Source of the DNA: an uncultured Synechococcaceae cyanobacterium
GTDB taxonomy: Bacteria; Cyanobacteriota; Cyanobacteriia; PCC-6307; Cyanobiaceae
Direction: 5' to 3'
DNA length: 56,000 nucleotides
Assembly (NCBI GenBank): GCA_902634405.1
Contig: CACPJY010000009.1
Location: 1-56,000 of the forward strand
Every line of letters starts with the position of its first letter. Position 1 is the first letter of the stretch. This document shows, one piece after another, positions 47,034-56,000 of the stretch. The notes beneath the pieces were generated by a model that saw only the letters and a program-made list of their open reading frames with translations, did no database searches and was not told where the DNA came from. The translations under genes were made by a program, and so were the position numbers.

Positions 47034-48017
47034 GTGTCAGAGACTCTTTTATTCAATGCATTACGTGAAGCCATCGATGAAGAGATGGCTAGAGATCCCC
47101 ATGTATGTGTCATGGGAGAGGATGTGGGCCAATATGGGGGCTCTTACAAAGTCACAAAGGATCTTTACGAAAAATATGGGGAATTAAGGGTTCTGGACAC
47201 TCCTATTGCCGAGAACAGTTTTACAGGGATGGCAGTTGGGGCAGCGATGACAGGGCTTAGACCAATTGTGGAGGGTATGAATATGGGCTTCCTTTTGCTG
47301 GCCTTTAATCAAATCTCTAACAATATGGGGATGCTTCGCTATACCAGTGGCGGCAATTTCACCATACCCACTGTTGTTCGTGGCCCAGGGGGCGTTGGAA
47401 GACAGTTAGGTGCTGAACATAGCCAAAGGCTTGAGGCTTACTTCCATGCTGTACCTGGAATAAAAATCGTTGCATGTAGTACTCCTACAAATGCAAAGGG
47501 ACTTATGAAGGCGGCAATTAGAGACGAAAATCCAGTTTTATTTTTTGAACATGTTCTTCTTTATAACTTGTCAGAAGAATTGCCTGAAGGAGATTATTTG
47601 TGCGCTTTAGATCAAGCCGATCTGGTCCGAAAAGGCGAGGACGTAACTATCCTTACTTATTCACGTATGCGTCATCATTGCTTAAAGGCAGTTGAGCTCT
47701 TGGAAGCGAAGGGTATTGACGTTGAATTAATTGACTTAATTAGCTTGAAACCCTTTGATATGGATACTATTGCTAGCTCAATTCGAAAGACTCATAGGGT
47801 AATTGTGGTTGAGGAGTGTATGAAAACAGGAGGGATTGGAGCGGAGTTGATTGCTTTGATTACAGAGCATTGCTTTGATGATCTTGATGAGCGACCTGTT
47901 CGATTATCTAGTCAAGACATTCCAACTCCCTATAACGGTAATTTGGAAAACCTGACTATTATTCAGCCACATCAGATTGTTGAAGCGGCAGAGCAGATTG
48001 TTCAAAAGAGGCTTTGA
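47034..48017 (+). CDS. pdhB: Pyruvate dehydrogenase E1 beta subunit
   Basis: Beta chain of the E1 component that decarboxylates pyruvate with ThDP and passes acetyl to lipoyl E2. It has 327 aa with a GTG start at 47034. Motifs are [31 protein letters not shown] and VEGMNMGF. Alpha and E2 genes are elsewhere. secD begins within 4 nt of the stop. Confidence 0.95.
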   Translation: MSETLLFNALREAIDEEMARDPHVCVMGEDVGQYGGSYKVTKDLYEKYGELRVLDTPIAENSFTGMAVGAAMTGLRPIVEGMNMGFLLLAFNQISNNMGMLRYTSGGNFTIPTVVRGPGGVGRQLGAEHSQRLEAYFHAVPGIKIVACSTPTNAKGLMKAAIRDENPVLFFEHVLLYNLSEELPEGDYLCALDQADLVRKGEDVTILTYSRMRHHCLKAVELLEAKGIDVELIDLISLKPFDMDTIASSIRKTHRVIVVEECMKTGGIGAELIALITEHCFDDLDERPVRLSSQDIPTPYNGNLENLTIIQPHQIVEAAEQIVQKRL

Positions 48018-48020
48018 TTG

Positions 48021-49511
48021 ATGGCTCGTTATCAGGGCTGGTTTGCCCTAATTCTTGCGCTGGCTATGGCTGCGGGCTCAGTTTGTTTTAGTTTTCCTTT
48101 TCAACTAGGCCTTGATCTCCGAGGAGGGAGCCAATTGACTCTGAGGGTTAAGCCTGCTGGGTCTATTACTAGAATTCAATCAGAGCAGTTGGAAGCTGTC
48201 AAAGTAGTTTTGGACAGAAGAGTAAACGGTTTAGGTGTTGCTGAGTCGACTTTGCAGACTATTGGGGAAGATCAGCTTATTTTGCAGCTTCCTGGTGAAC
48301 AAGACCCATCAAGAGCTGCAAAGGTATTAGGGGAGACAGCTTTGTTGGAATTTCGTGCTCAACGCCCGGGGACAGAGGAAGAGATGAGGAATTTGCAGCG
48401 ACTGCGTTCACAGGTTAAAAGCATTCTTGAATTCAAAAAGAAGCAAGGTGATCAAGGTGCATCAATTGAAGATCAAAGAATTAACCAAGAGCAATTAGAA
48501 TCTGCCAGGAAAATACTTGGAATTCAGGGATCAGAAGAGAACGAATTACAGGAATTGGAATATCTGCTTGACACAGCTAATGAAAAAATCGTTTCACTTT
48601 TTCTCCCTTCAACTTTGACAGGTAAAGATTTAGTAACTGCAGGTAGACAACAACAGCAAAATATTTCTGGTTGGGAGGTTACGTTGACTTTTAATCAAGA
48701 AGGAGGGACGAAATTTGCAGAATTAACACAGTCAATAGCTGGGACTCAACGTTTAATTGGAATTATTCTTGATGGTAGGTCAATAAGTGAAGCCACAGTG
48801 GGTGAACAGTTTAAGACTGCTGGAATAACAGGAGGATCTGCAACAATAAGTGGGAGTTTTAGTGCTGAGGATGCAAGAGATTTAGAAGTCCAATTAAGGG
48901 GTGGCTCTCTCCCCTTACCAGTTGAAGTAATAGAAGTAAGGACTATTGGTCCTACATTAGGAGAGGAAAATATTCGCAGAAGTTTGATAGCTGCTCTTGC
49001 TGGCTTGTCACTGGTTGCAGTTTTTATGATCTTTGCATATCGCCTTGCGGGAATGGTTGCTGTAATTGCTTTAGGTTTATATGCATTATTTAATCTTGCT
49101 GCTTATACATTGATTCCTGTCACTCTTACTCTCCCTGGAATAGCAGGTTTCATTCTTAGCATTGGAATGGCTGTAGATGCAAATGTTCTGATTTTCGAGA
49201 GAGTGAAAGATGAGTTGCGTTGTGGGAATACTCTTATTCGTTCAATTGAAAAGGGCTTTTCTCAGGCATTTTCTTCTATTGTTGATGGCCATTTAACTAC
49301 TTTGATTAGTTGTATTGCCCTTTTTTCTTTGGGTACTGGTTTTGTTAAAGGGTTTGCAGCAACTCTTGGAATAGGGGTCGTTTTTAGTCTTTTTACAGCA
49401 CTTAGTTGTACTAGAACTATTCTTCGATTCTTAATGGGATATCAGTCATTAAGACGGCCTACAAATTTCTTATCAGCCAATGAGTTGCCTACTACTACTT
49501 CTATTGCTTGA
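48021..49511 (+). CDS. secD: Protein translocase subunit SecD
   Basis: Half of the SecDF complex that uses the proton gradient to help proteins leave SecYEG. It has 496 aa from ATG 48021 (TTG three nt earlier is also in frame). The first span is followed by GLDLRGGSQLTL, a large lumenal/periplasmic domain and five C-terminal spans with GMAVDANVLIFERVKDE. secF follows 3 nt later. Confidence 0.95.
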   Translation: MARYQGWFALILALAMAAGSVCFSFPFQLGLDLRGGSQLTLRVKPAGSITRIQSEQLEAVKVVLDRRVNGLGVAESTLQTIGEDQLILQLPGEQDPSRAAKVLGETALLEFRAQRPGTEEEMRNLQRLRSQVKSILEFKKKQGDQGASIEDQRINQEQLESARKILGIQGSEENELQELEYLLDTANEKIVSLFLPSTLTGKDLVTAGRQQQQNISGWEVTLTFNQEGGTKFAELTQSIAGTQRLIGIILDGRSISEATVGEQFKTAGITGGSATISGSFSAEDARDLEVQLRGGSLPLPVEVIEVRTIGPTLGEENIRRSLIAALAGLSLVAVFMIFAYRLAGMVAVIALGLYALFNLAAYTLIPVTLTLPGIAGFILSIGMAVDANVLIFERVKDELRCGNTLIRSIEKGFSQAFSSIVDGHLTTLISCIALFSLGTGFVKGFAATLGIGVVFSLFTALSCTRTILRFLMGYQSLRRPTNFLSANELPTTTSIA

Positions 49512-49514
49512 ACC

Positions 49515-50540
49515 ATGTCCCCATCACTTTCTTTAGGGAATAACTCAAAGCCTCGTGTAAGAGTACAACTTTTTCGTAGAAGAAAATTAGTTTGGCTTAT
49601 ATCGGGCTTAAGCGTTTTCATATGTGTTTTGGGATTAGTTCTTTGTATGGTCAATCCCAATATCAAGGCACCATTACGGCCAGGACTTGACTTCACTGGA
49701 GGTTCTCAAATACAACTTGAACGAGCTTGTGAAGAAAATTGTGCTTCTCTGAGAGCAAGACCATTAGAAAAAATTCTTGCAGAATTGGAATTAGAGCAAT
49801 CAAAGAACGCACAAACGTTAAATCTTGCAAGTAGTCGTATTCAAATACTTGATAAAGGAGAATTATTAGTTGTGAGATTGCCATTTATTTCTGCATCTCA
49901 AGCAAAGGAGGTCATACAAGCTTTAGAAACTGTGGCAGGCCCTTTTAAAATTGGTTCGCAGTCAATTGACACGATTGGACCTAGCTTGGGAACTCAATTG
50001 CTTAGGAGTAGTCTTATTTCATTGTTGGCTGCTTTTGTAGGAATTACTATATATATAAGCATTAGATATGATAGAACTTACGCTTTTTTAGCTCTTGTTG
50101 CATTAGCTCATGATGTAATAATTGTATGCGGAATCTTTGCATGGTTAGGATTAACTATTGATCTTGAGGTTGATAGCCTTTTTGCTGTAGCCTTGCTTAC
50201 TATTGCAGGCTACTCAGTAAATGATACAGTAGTTGTTTTTGATAGGATTAGAGAAAATCGAAAAGATAATATTGCTATTCCATTTATAGAACAAGTCGAT
50301 AAAGCTGTTTCTGCAACTTTAACCAGAACCCTTTACACAAGTGGAACTACTTTATTGCCATTATTAGCTTTAATCTTTTTTGGAGGCACAACATTATATT
50401 GGCTTGCTGTTGCTTTGGCATTGGGGGTTTTGATTGGAAGTTGGTCTAGTATCGCATTTGCTCCATCTCTTTTGCAGGTTCTAAAACAAGAAGAATTAAG
50501 CTCTTTCCCTAAGAATTCTTCTGATGACAGCATTGAATAA
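49515..50540 (+). CDS. secF: Protein translocase subunit SecF
   Basis: Partner of SecD, 341 aa. It has an N-terminal span (about 29-49), GLDFTGGSQIQLE and five C-terminal spans including DVIIVCGIF and the transmembrane motif SVNDTVVVFDRIREN. The gene lies directly after secD. Its last 17 nt overlap the start of the next small gene. Confidence 0.95.
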   Translation: MSPSLSLGNNSKPRVRVQLFRRRKLVWLISGLSVFICVLGLVLCMVNPNIKAPLRPGLDFTGGSQIQLERACEENCASLRARPLEKILAELELEQSKNAQTLNLASSRIQILDKGELLVVRLPFISASQAKEVIQALETVAGPFKIGSQSIDTIGPSLGTQLLRSSLISLLAAFVGITIYISIRYDRTYAFLALVALAHDVIIVCGIFAWLGLTIDLEVDSLFAVALLTIAGYSVNDTVVVFDRIRENRKDNIAIPFIEQVDKAVSATLTRTLYTSGTTLLPLLALIFFGGTTLYWLAVALALGVLIGSWSSIAFAPSLLQVLKQEELSSFPKNSSDDSIE

Positions 50541-50769
50541 TTTGAGAGGGGTTAGATATTATATTGAGGACCATCTGCTACCCTTATTTATAATTATTTT
50601 TCTATTAATTGATCTTTGGCCGGAATTAGAGTTGCTTCTTGACCACTTTACATTTACATCTGTGATATTTGCTATTAGATATAAATTCTTATCTATTATA
50701 TTTTTGGTGATAACCCCTAGATTGTGGTGTCGATTTGATCATCTTGGGTTGCGAATTTGGCGTAAATAA
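50524..50769 (+). CDS. Small membrane protein after secF
   Basis: Protein of 81 aa with two hydrophobic stretches (LLPLFIIIFLLIDLW, residues 18-32, and FLSIIFLVITPRLW, about 55-68). It overlaps secF by 17 nt, suggesting coupling. It matches no family I know; a role alongside SecDF is possible but unsupported beyond position. Confidence 0.6.
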   Translation: MTALNNLRGVRYYIEDHLLPLFIIIFLLIDLWPELELLLDHFTFTSVIFAIRYKFLSIIFLVITPRLWCRFDHLGLRIWRK

Positions 50770-50861
50770 TTTTGCTATTAATGGATTTATTTTTGTGAAA
50801 ATGAATTAGAGCTTTTTAAATGAAGTTTTCAAAAACCAGTTTTGTAGTCATATATTAATGA

Positions 50862-51941
50862 CTATCTTGCTAGCCGCTCTTTTTTCCAGGGGTCTAATAA
50901 ATCATGTACTATTACTTCTCTTATTATTACCTGCAGAATTACTGCCAGTGGCAGTGCAAGTAGTAGGCCAAGTGGACCAAAAATAATTGTAAAAACGAAT
51001 TGTGCAGTAAGTGTTAATCCTGGGAGTAGTTTTACTTGGTGTTGCATTACTGAAGGTGTAATTATATAACTCTCCATATTCTGAATAAAAATATATAGTC
51101 CAATTACTGCAAATGCCTTCCAGGGAGCATCAAGTAGTGCTACAGAAACTGGGAAAATTGTTCCAATTGTTGGCCCGATGTTTGGAATTACGTTAAGTAT
51201 GCCTGCTAGTAAGGCGTTCGCTACAACAAGCTTTACTCCAAGAATTGAAAGCCCAATGCCTGCAAGTATTGCTACGAAAGAGGAGCTAATTAGAACCCCT
51301 ACCATCCAACTGCTTAAGGCCTCTCCGCATTGGAGAAGAATCGCACGTGCTCGTCGTCTATAAAATGAAGGCAATAGCAGTATTGCCGCTTCTCTATAGG
51401 CTGCAGGCTGAGCAGTAACCATTAATGCAACAGCTAGGACGAAAAGAATTTGAATGAGCCCACTTCCAAGATTACCTGCAAGTCCTAGTAACTTCTCAAT
51501 TCCTTCAGTGATTCCTGTTGCGAGTGTTCCTCCGTCAGGAAAGGGGTTTAGTTCTATGGGGAAAAGCCTTTGGTCCCATATTCGTTCCGAGCTATTTCCA
51601 TAAATTATGTTTGATAAATTGTCTAAACTTCCTATAGAAAGTGTCCACAGCTTTTTCGCTGCAACTGGTAGTTGCATTAGTAATTGTTGGAATTCAGAGG
51701 TAAACGGGGGGAGAACAATTGCTATTGAAATGCCAAGTAGAAGTAGAATTAAAGACAGGCAAAAAATTAATGCAATACTCCTTGGCATTGATTGACGAGA
51801 ACGAACTTCCCCAATCAGTGTGCACAGTGCCATCGCCAGGACTATTCCTGCAAATAGATGAAGAAGTACATCTCGTAGATTCCAGATGAGTATTCCTGCA
51901 GCCAGAACCGCTGCTAGAGCCAGCCACTGAGAAAATTTCAA
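50862..51941 (-). CDS. AI-2E family (PerM) transporter
   Basis: Protein of 359 aa with the PerM/TqsA layout: two N-terminal spans, a soluble region (about 90-140), then about five C-terminal spans. The typical C-terminal segment is IGPTIGTIFPVSVALLD followed by PSVMQHQVKLLPGLTLTAQFVFTIIFGPLGLLLALPLAV. Members export autoinducer-2, ions or small solutes; the substrate here is unknown. It lies 33 nt after psb28 on the same strand. Confidence 0.88.
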   Translation of the reverse strand: MKFSQWLALAAVLAAGILIWNLRDVLLHLFAGIVLAMALCTLIGEVRSRQSMPRSIALIFCLSLILLLLGISIAIVLPPFTSEFQQLLMQLPVAAKKLWTLSIGSLDNLSNIIYGNSSERIWDQRLFPIELNPFPDGGTLATGITEGIEKLLGLAGNLGSGLIQILFVLAVALMVTAQPAAYREAAILLLPSFYRRRARAILLQCGEALSSWMVGVLISSSFVAILAGIGLSILGVKLVVANALLAGILNVIPNIGPTIGTIFPVSVALLDAPWKAFAVIGLYIFIQNMESYIITPSVMQHQVKLLPGLTLTAQFVFTIIFGPLGLLLALPLAVILQVIIREVIVHDLLDPWKKERLAR

Positions 51942-51974
51942 GATTTTGTAGTTGGGTGTTTAGTTGTTCTCACG

Positions 51975-52328
51975 TCATTTTTCTGAGTAGCCAAGCCCAT
52001 GACTTTGTGCATAGCGATTTGCAAACCTCATGAATCGTTCAAAAGCAGCTTCGGTTTTCCACGTATAAGTAGCTTCGATTGCGCTTGGGTTCCCATTTAC
52101 AAAACGAGCCTTCACTTCTCTACTGATAAGTTCACCTTCTTCATCAATTAAGAGCATCCCAGTGATTTCTCCGATTTTTTGGTCAGACAAAGCTGCGGGC
52201 TGGTCAAAAACAAATAGTGCTTGACCAGTACGCCCATCTCTGCTTCTTGTTAAACGGATTTCTGGTACTGACGGCTCGTCTACTCCTCTGAAGAATTGAA
52301 TCGTCGCAATGGAGTTTTCTTGGGACAT
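51975..52328 (-). CDS. psb28: Photosystem II assembly protein Psb28
   Basis: Protein of 117 aa, normal length, with [26 protein letters not shown] and the conserved FVFDQPAAL and [22 protein letters not shown] blocks. It binds the CP47 side of photosystem II assembly intermediates and is not in the mature complex. It is on the minus strand with mnmH upstream and the AI-2E permease downstream. Confidence 0.95.
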   Translation of the reverse strand: MSQENSIATIQFFRGVDEPSVPEIRLTRSRDGRTGQALFVFDQPAALSDQKIGEITGMLLIDEEGELISREVKARFVNGNPSAIEATYTWKTEAAFERFMRFANRYAQSHGLGYSEK

Positions 52329-52397
52329 GTGATCAATGCGACGTTTGTTCTTTTGAGAGATCTTACGGGGCCGGCCTTTTTTTTGTGACCTTATGAC

Positions 52398-53483
52398 CTA
52401 TTTTACTAATCCTTTAGTTAGAAGAAGTGCTGCGGCTTTTGATGCCTTTTGACAACTTAGGTCAATACGGGTAATCCTTTTTGCTTTGGACAGTTCAAAC
52501 TCGTAGCATCTATCGTAATAATCAAGCATTGCAAGACATGCTTGTCTCCAATCTTTGCAAGCTATTGCCTGAAGGGCCTCGCTAGTTCTTTGTGGACCAA
52601 GCCTTCTTGATATTCTTTCAGTGGCTATCGATAGGTTCTCTAGTCCACACTGACTATAAACGTTAACTAAATTTTCTACACGCTCTTCATCTGATCGAGT
52701 GATTTCGAGGATTGGTGCTTCTTTCATTTGTTTGAAAAGTCCTTGAGGAATTCGACATTGGCCAAGATGTGAACTTTCATCTTCAAGCCAGATTTCGTTG
52801 TTGGAACTTGCTGTGAATTCCCTTAACTGGCTCGCAAGAAGATTTTCATATTGTTCACAACTGGGTTGGGGAGGTTGTCCTAAACCACCAAAACTGCTTC
52901 CTCGGTGATTAGCTAAGCCTTCTAGGTCGATTACGGAAGTTCCTTGAGCTTTTAATTCAAGCAGTAAGTCTGTCTTTCCTGTTCCAGTTTTCCCTCCTAT
53001 GAGTTTTATCGGCCAGTCCTTCTCAAATTGTTTCAAGACCCAATTTCTATAGGCTTTGTAACCACCTTTTAAAATCAGGACTTTTATGTGACTTAGATTT
53101 GCTAACCAAGCCGCACTCGCTGAACGCATTCCACCTCTCCAGCAATAGATTTTTAGGGAAATGTTTGTTTTTTGACCGGGATATAAATTATTGATACCAC
53201 TTAGCTCTTGAAACTTCTTGTTAAGTTCTTTTAATGATGGGCTTATTAATTTAAGTCCAAGTGAGATTGCCTTTTTTCTTCCATCATTTTTGTAGCTGGT
53301 CCCAATCAAATGTCTTTGCTCATCATTCAATATTGGGATATTAGTTGCACCTGGGCAGTGGCCTTTTTTAAACTCTTTTGGACTTCTTACATCTACTAAA
53401 GGGTTTTGGTCATTCAAAAATTCCTCAATAGATTGTGTACTTGATACGCCCATTCCTGACATAGTGGATGACAGATCAACCAT
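52398..53483 (-). CDS. mnmH: tRNA 2-selenouridine/geranyl-2-thiouridine synthase
   Basis: Modifies the wobble 2-thiouridine of some tRNAs, exchanging S for Se and/or adding geranyl. It has 361 aa. The rhodanese half keeps the active Cys C114 in YCWRGGMRS. The C-terminal half has the P-loop GGKTGTGKT (163-171) and LEDESSHLG. Whether a selenium donor (SelD) is encoded elsewhere is unknown, so the geranylation route may be the relevant one. It is divergent from gun4, 17 nt apart. Confidence 0.93.
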   Translation of the reverse strand: MVDLSSTMSGMGVSSTQSIEEFLNDQNPLVDVRSPKEFKKGHCPGATNIPILNDEQRHLIGTSYKNDGRKKAISLGLKLISPSLKELNKKFQELSGINNLYPGQKTNISLKIYCWRGGMRSASAAWLANLSHIKVLILKGGYKAYRNWVLKQFEKDWPIKLIGGKTGTGKTDLLLELKAQGTSVIDLEGLANHRGSSFGGLGQPPQPSCEQYENLLASQLREFTASSNNEIWLEDESSHLGQCRIPQGLFKQMKEAPILEITRSDEERVENLVNVYSQCGLENLSIATERISRRLGPQRTSEALQAIACKDWRQACLAMLDYYDRCYEFELSKAKRITRIDLSCQKASKAAALLLTKGLVK

Positions 53484-53500
53484 ATGGTGAGTTTCGATAA

Positions 53501-54217
53501 ATGAATTCAGGGCCGACCTCCAACTCTGTCCTTACGATTGAAGAGCTTTTAGAAAAGTTTTCTAGTGGCTCTGTTCGTCAGAAACGAAGTTTGATTGCTT
53601 CTGTTGAAGAGCGAGCAGTGGATTTAGAGGCTTTAGGACCTAAATGTCTCTCCTATTTTGACCCTGAAGGTGATGATTGGGCAGCAGGATGGATTCTTCA
53701 GGTTCTTAAACGCCATTATCCTGAGACATTGAGCAAAATAGAAAATGTAGAAACTACAGGGTGGTTTTCTGCTAGCTCGTTAGTTGAAATTGACTATGCG
53801 CCTTTGCAAAAGAATCTTCTTGCAGAGGAGTTCGAGGAGGCTGATCGTTTTACAAGTGCCGCTCTTCGACAACTTGCTGGGAAGGATGCTAAGAAAAGAG
53901 GATATGTTTACTTTAGTGAAGTTCCTCCAATGTCTGGCCATGACCTTGTGACTATTGACCGTCTTTGGAGAATTTATTCTCAAGGTAAATTTGGTTTTTC
54001 AATTCAGGCAAGGTTGCTTAATTCCTTGAAAGGTAGATATGAACTTCTTTGGCCAAGAATAGGTTGGAAAAAAGATGGAGTTTGGACAAGATATCCTTCT
54101 TCATTTGATTGGTCTATGAAAGCTCCTGAAGGACACATGCCTCTTGTTAATCAGTTAAGAGGGGTTCGTTTAATGGATGCACTTTTAAATCATCCTTCTT
54201 TTAAAGGACTTTTATAA
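53501..54217 (+). CDS. gun4: GUN4-like tetrapyrrole-binding regulator
   Basis: Activator of magnesium chelatase that binds protoporphyrin IX and Mg-protoporphyrin. It has 238 aa. The N-terminal 80 residues are an all-helical HEAT/ARM-like domain. The GUN4 core follows (about 90-238) with DLVTIDRLWRIYSQGKFGFSIQ and WSMKAPEGHMPLVNQL. The start at 53501 gives the expected two-domain length. Confidence 0.93.
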   Translation: MNSGPTSNSVLTIEELLEKFSSGSVRQKRSLIASVEERAVDLEALGPKCLSYFDPEGDDWAAGWILQVLKRHYPETLSKIENVETTGWFSASSLVEIDYAPLQKNLLAEEFEEADRFTSAALRQLAGKDAKKRGYVYFSEVPPMSGHDLVTIDRLWRIYSQGKFGFSIQARLLNSLKGRYELLWPRIGWKKDGVWTRYPSSFDWSMKAPEGHMPLVNQLRGVRLMDALLNHPSFKGLL

Positions 54218-54260
54218 TTTGATCCTTGATTTGTCAAACCTTTAATGGTGAATATCGATT

Positions 54261-54770
54261 TTGAATATGATAATCTCTAGATTTATTTCATTTATAACTA
54301 ATGAAGAACGAGGTTCTAAATTTAATTTTAGAAAGCGATTTTATAGCCGTTACTTTTCCTGGAATGAATATGTAGTTCCTTCGACTTTACAATTTGCTTC
54401 TTTAATAGATTTACTTCTAGAACCTGTTCAAGATCATCAAACGTTTGACCAGCTTAGGCTAGGCCTCCAGGAGGCATTAGTTAATGCTGTTAGGCATGGT
54501 AATTTAGGCGATCCAAATAAGATAGTAAGGGTAAGACGTATAGTTACCCCCAGGTGGTTGGTTTGGCAAATTCAAGACCAAGGAGATGGAGTTCGTGAAG
54601 AGTGTAGAAAGGGTTTTCTTCCATCTGAGTTGGACTCTCAAACTGGAAGAGGACTTTTTTTGATATATCAGTGTTTTGATGATGTTCGCTGGAGTTCTCG
54701 TGGTAACCGACTTCAGTTAGCTTCAAGAAGGTTTAATAAAGTCAATGCTTTGGGCATCCAGGATCCTTAA
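54261..54770 (+). CDS. RsbW-like anti-sigma ATPase
   Basis: GHKL-fold protein of 169 aa (TTG 54261 or ATG 54267). The N box is EALVNAVRHGNL, the G1 box QDQGDGV and the G2 box GRGLFLIYQ. These are features of anti-sigma-factor kinases that bind ATP and partner switches; the cognate anti-anti-sigma is not in view. It follows gun4 by about 45 nt. Its tail overlaps the convergent small gene by 29 nt. Confidence 0.85.
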   Translation: MNMIISRFISFITNEERGSKFNFRKRFYSRYFSWNEYVVPSTLQFASLIDLLLEPVQDHQTFDQLRLGLQEALVNAVRHGNLGDPNKIVRVRRIVTPRWLVWQIQDQGDGVREECRKGFLPSELDSQTGRGLFLIYQCFDDVRWSSRGNRLQLASRRFNKVNALGIQDP

Positions 54771-55002
54771 CATTACCTTTGATCCAAGCAATACCATGAT
54801 TAGCAAGAGCTTCAACATCTTCTGTCTTGCCCCCTTCAATGAGTTGTACGAGAGCCCCTGCAAAAAGTTCAGCAGCCCTTCTTTTTGAGTTGCTCTTCAG
54901 TTGATGCCAGTCTTTATCACTAAGACTCAATTCAAGATGAAGTTTTCTAGCTAAGTCAAATGCTTTAGGAGTGCAGAAGTTTTTGTCTGTTTTCATTTTC
55001 AA
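54742..55002 (-). CDS. Small conserved cyanobacterial protein
   Basis: Protein of 86 aa, helical, with FDLARKLHLELSLSDKDWHQLKSNSKRRAAELFAGALVQL and WIKGNVKDPGCP at the end. It has the appearance of a conserved picocyanobacterial family of unknown function. No catalytic motif. Confidence 0.75.
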   Translation of the reverse strand: MKMKTDKNFCTPKAFDLARKLHLELSLSDKDWHQLKSNSKRRAAELFAGALVQLIEGGKTEDVEALANHGIAWIKGNVKDPGCPKH

Positions 55003-55139
55003 TAAATACTAAGGAGAATAAGCATTTTCATTAAAATAACATTGGCTTTTCGAACATACTATTTTACCCTTGTAACGCTAATCAGGTTGGCCTTAACTTT
55101 ATAATTGGGAATTATGCAAATATTCATTAAGGCTCTCTT

Positions 55140-55430
55140 TTAAATTAATGATTTCTTCAAAAGAGAAACATATCTCTGTTTTACTGACTTTGTGTTGATT
55201 ACTTCTGTTACCGGATCTTCTTTCCTTTTCCAAGAATTAAATAGAGCATGTCTTCTTTTTTGTTCAGAAAGTACCAATCGGTCAGCAGCCTCAATTGGAC
55301 TCTCTTGAGGAAGAATAATTGTGCGAAGGCATATTCCAAAACCAATGGCTTCAATTTTTGGCCCTCCATCCATAAAAACAATTTGGAAACTCCAACCAGT
55401 TAACCAATGTAAATAGAAGGGGTTTTTCAT
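55140..55430 (-). CDS. Small conserved hypothetical protein
   Basis: Protein of 96 aa. The N-terminal half is strand-like and aromatic (FYLHWLTGWSFQIVFMDGGP), the C-terminal half basic and helical (AADRLVLSEQKRRHALFNSW). The even composition and good start support a real gene. No function is known to me. Confidence 0.65.
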   Translation of the reverse strand: MKNPFYLHWLTGWSFQIVFMDGGPKIEAIGFGICLRTIILPQESPIEAADRLVLSEQKRRHALFNSWKRKEDPVTEVINTKSVKQRYVSLLKKSLI

Positions 55431-55513
55431 ATTTTTTTGAAACAGCTATTCAACCCTCCAATACAACAGTATGGAAAAATTTCAAATCTAGTAAAAGCTG
55501 TTAGGAAATGACC

Positions 55514-56000
55514 TTAAGCAATTTCTTTTTTGGGTTTACAGCCAGTCCAAATTCTGGTCATGAAATAAGATTCTGCCGCAATTCCTTCAAAACCACTTTT
55601 TGTAAGTCTTAAATTAATATCATCAAGAATATAGTCTTTGTAATAAGGTTCATGGAAAATTCTGTGAAAATTCTCCATAAGTGGTTTGAACTTAGGAGAA
55701 TCAGCTATTTGTATAGAGTCTGCTAATACGAGAACTCCACCTGGCTCAAGGACTCTCCAGCATTCATTAATTACATTTTGACGAGCATTCTTTGGGAGTT
55801 CATGTAGTAAGAATACACAAGTAGCTGCTTGAATACTCTCATTCTCAAATGGCATTTGCTCAGCATTGCCACGAACTAATTGCACTAATTCTTTGTTTGG
55901 TTTGTTAAGTGATTGACTAGCTTCTTTTAGATATGAGCTCGAAAGGTCAATGCCTATTAACTCTGCAGAAGGGAATATCCCTCTGATTTGTTGGAGGGTC
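55514..56000 (-). CDS. SAM-dependent methyltransferase (5' truncated by window edge)
   Basis: The visible C-terminal 161 residues belong to a class I methyltransferase. The post-motif-I acidic strand LIGIDLSS lies near the window edge, then NAEQMPFEN, FLLHELP and CWRVLEPGGVLVLADS. Motif I (GxGxG) lies outside the window. The reading frame continues to the right edge, beyond the internal ATG at 55885. The substrate is unknown. Confidence 0.88.
   Translation of the reverse strand, partial: TLQQIRGIFPSAELIGIDLSSSYLKEASQSLNKPNKELVQLVRGNAEQMPFENESIQAATCVFLLHELPKNARQNVINECWRVLEPGGVLVLADSIQIADSPKFKPLMENFHRIFHEPYYKDYILDDINLRLTKSGFEGIAAESYFMTRIWTGCKPKKEIA

Noticed and set aside
52369-52376. GGCCGGCC palindrome followed by T8 between psb28 and mnmH
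   Set aside because: It has no loop, so it cannot form a normal terminator hairpin, and the T run is on the strand opposite to both genes. Probably a chance GC patch.
1-56000. Search for CRISPR arrays, IS elements, prophage or defence islands
   Set aside because: No regularly spaced direct repeats, transposase or phage structural genes were seen; the only recombinase stands alone.
1-56000. Search for tRNA, rRNA and common riboswitches in intergenic gaps
   Set aside because: No gap showed a T-loop, acceptor pairing or a known riboswitch core; most gaps are short and AT-rich.

Overview
The window reads as a chromosome segment of a marine picocyanobacterium, most likely a low-light Prochlorococcus (inference). 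The DNA is AT-rich (about 40% GC by eye), gene-dense and lacks rRNA, tRNA or insertion sequences that I can recognise. Photosynthesis and cyanobacterial marker genes fix the lineage: Psb28, GUN4, PAM68-like, Tab2/Atab2-like, a ferrochelatase carrying a chlorophyll-binding tail, and the adjacent aldehyde deformylating oxygenase / acyl-ACP reductase pair.

Layout. 1-8.1 kb: the tail of an upstream gene, a small DNA-binding-like protein, an inorganic pyrophosphatase with an altered active site, an ArsC/Spx-like protein, a 501-aa membrane protein, signal peptidase I, a dihydroorotase homologue without its metal ligands, a double-domain histidine phosphatase and a CPBP protease. 8.1-14.2 kb: an FtsL-like protein coupled to FtsI, a transaldolase with EF-hands, and the pyrH-frr-geranylgeranyl-reductase-like cluster. 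14.2-22.7 kb: cobO, a solitary tyrosine recombinase, hemH, ilvB, a degenerate nuclease-like secreted protein, a FAD dehydrogenase and a PgeF-like laccase-domain protein. 22.7-29.5 kb: Tab2-like and S1-like genes on one strand; then creatininase-like, ado, aar, accA and an SDR on the other, i.e. alkane and fatty-acid metabolism. 29.7-40.8 kb: a DUF1816 protein, gatA, dnaE, PAM68-like, rpsO, ruvA, a lipoprotein, a glycine-zipper protein, an EamA transporter and dnaG. 40.8-46.8 kb: a gap of about 420 bp, then umuC and umuD behind a striking palindrome with a LexA-like core, rlmH with two uncharacterised genes, and rsmA-ispE-DUF3082 translationally coupled. 46.8-56 kb: a terminator, a candidate 31-aa peptide, pdhB, secD, secF, an AI-2E family permease, psb28, mnmH, gun4, an RsbW-like ATPase, small conserved proteins and a truncated methyltransferase.

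Most of the window is ordinary core genome. The best candidates for a second look are the umuD operator palindrome, proteins that keep a fold but lose catalytic residues (pyrophosphatase, dihydroorotase-like, nuclease-like), the EF-hand transaldolase, a possible FtsL, a solitary core-genome integrase, and several very small ORFs. I found no CRISPR array, prophage, defence island or clearly new multi-gene system.
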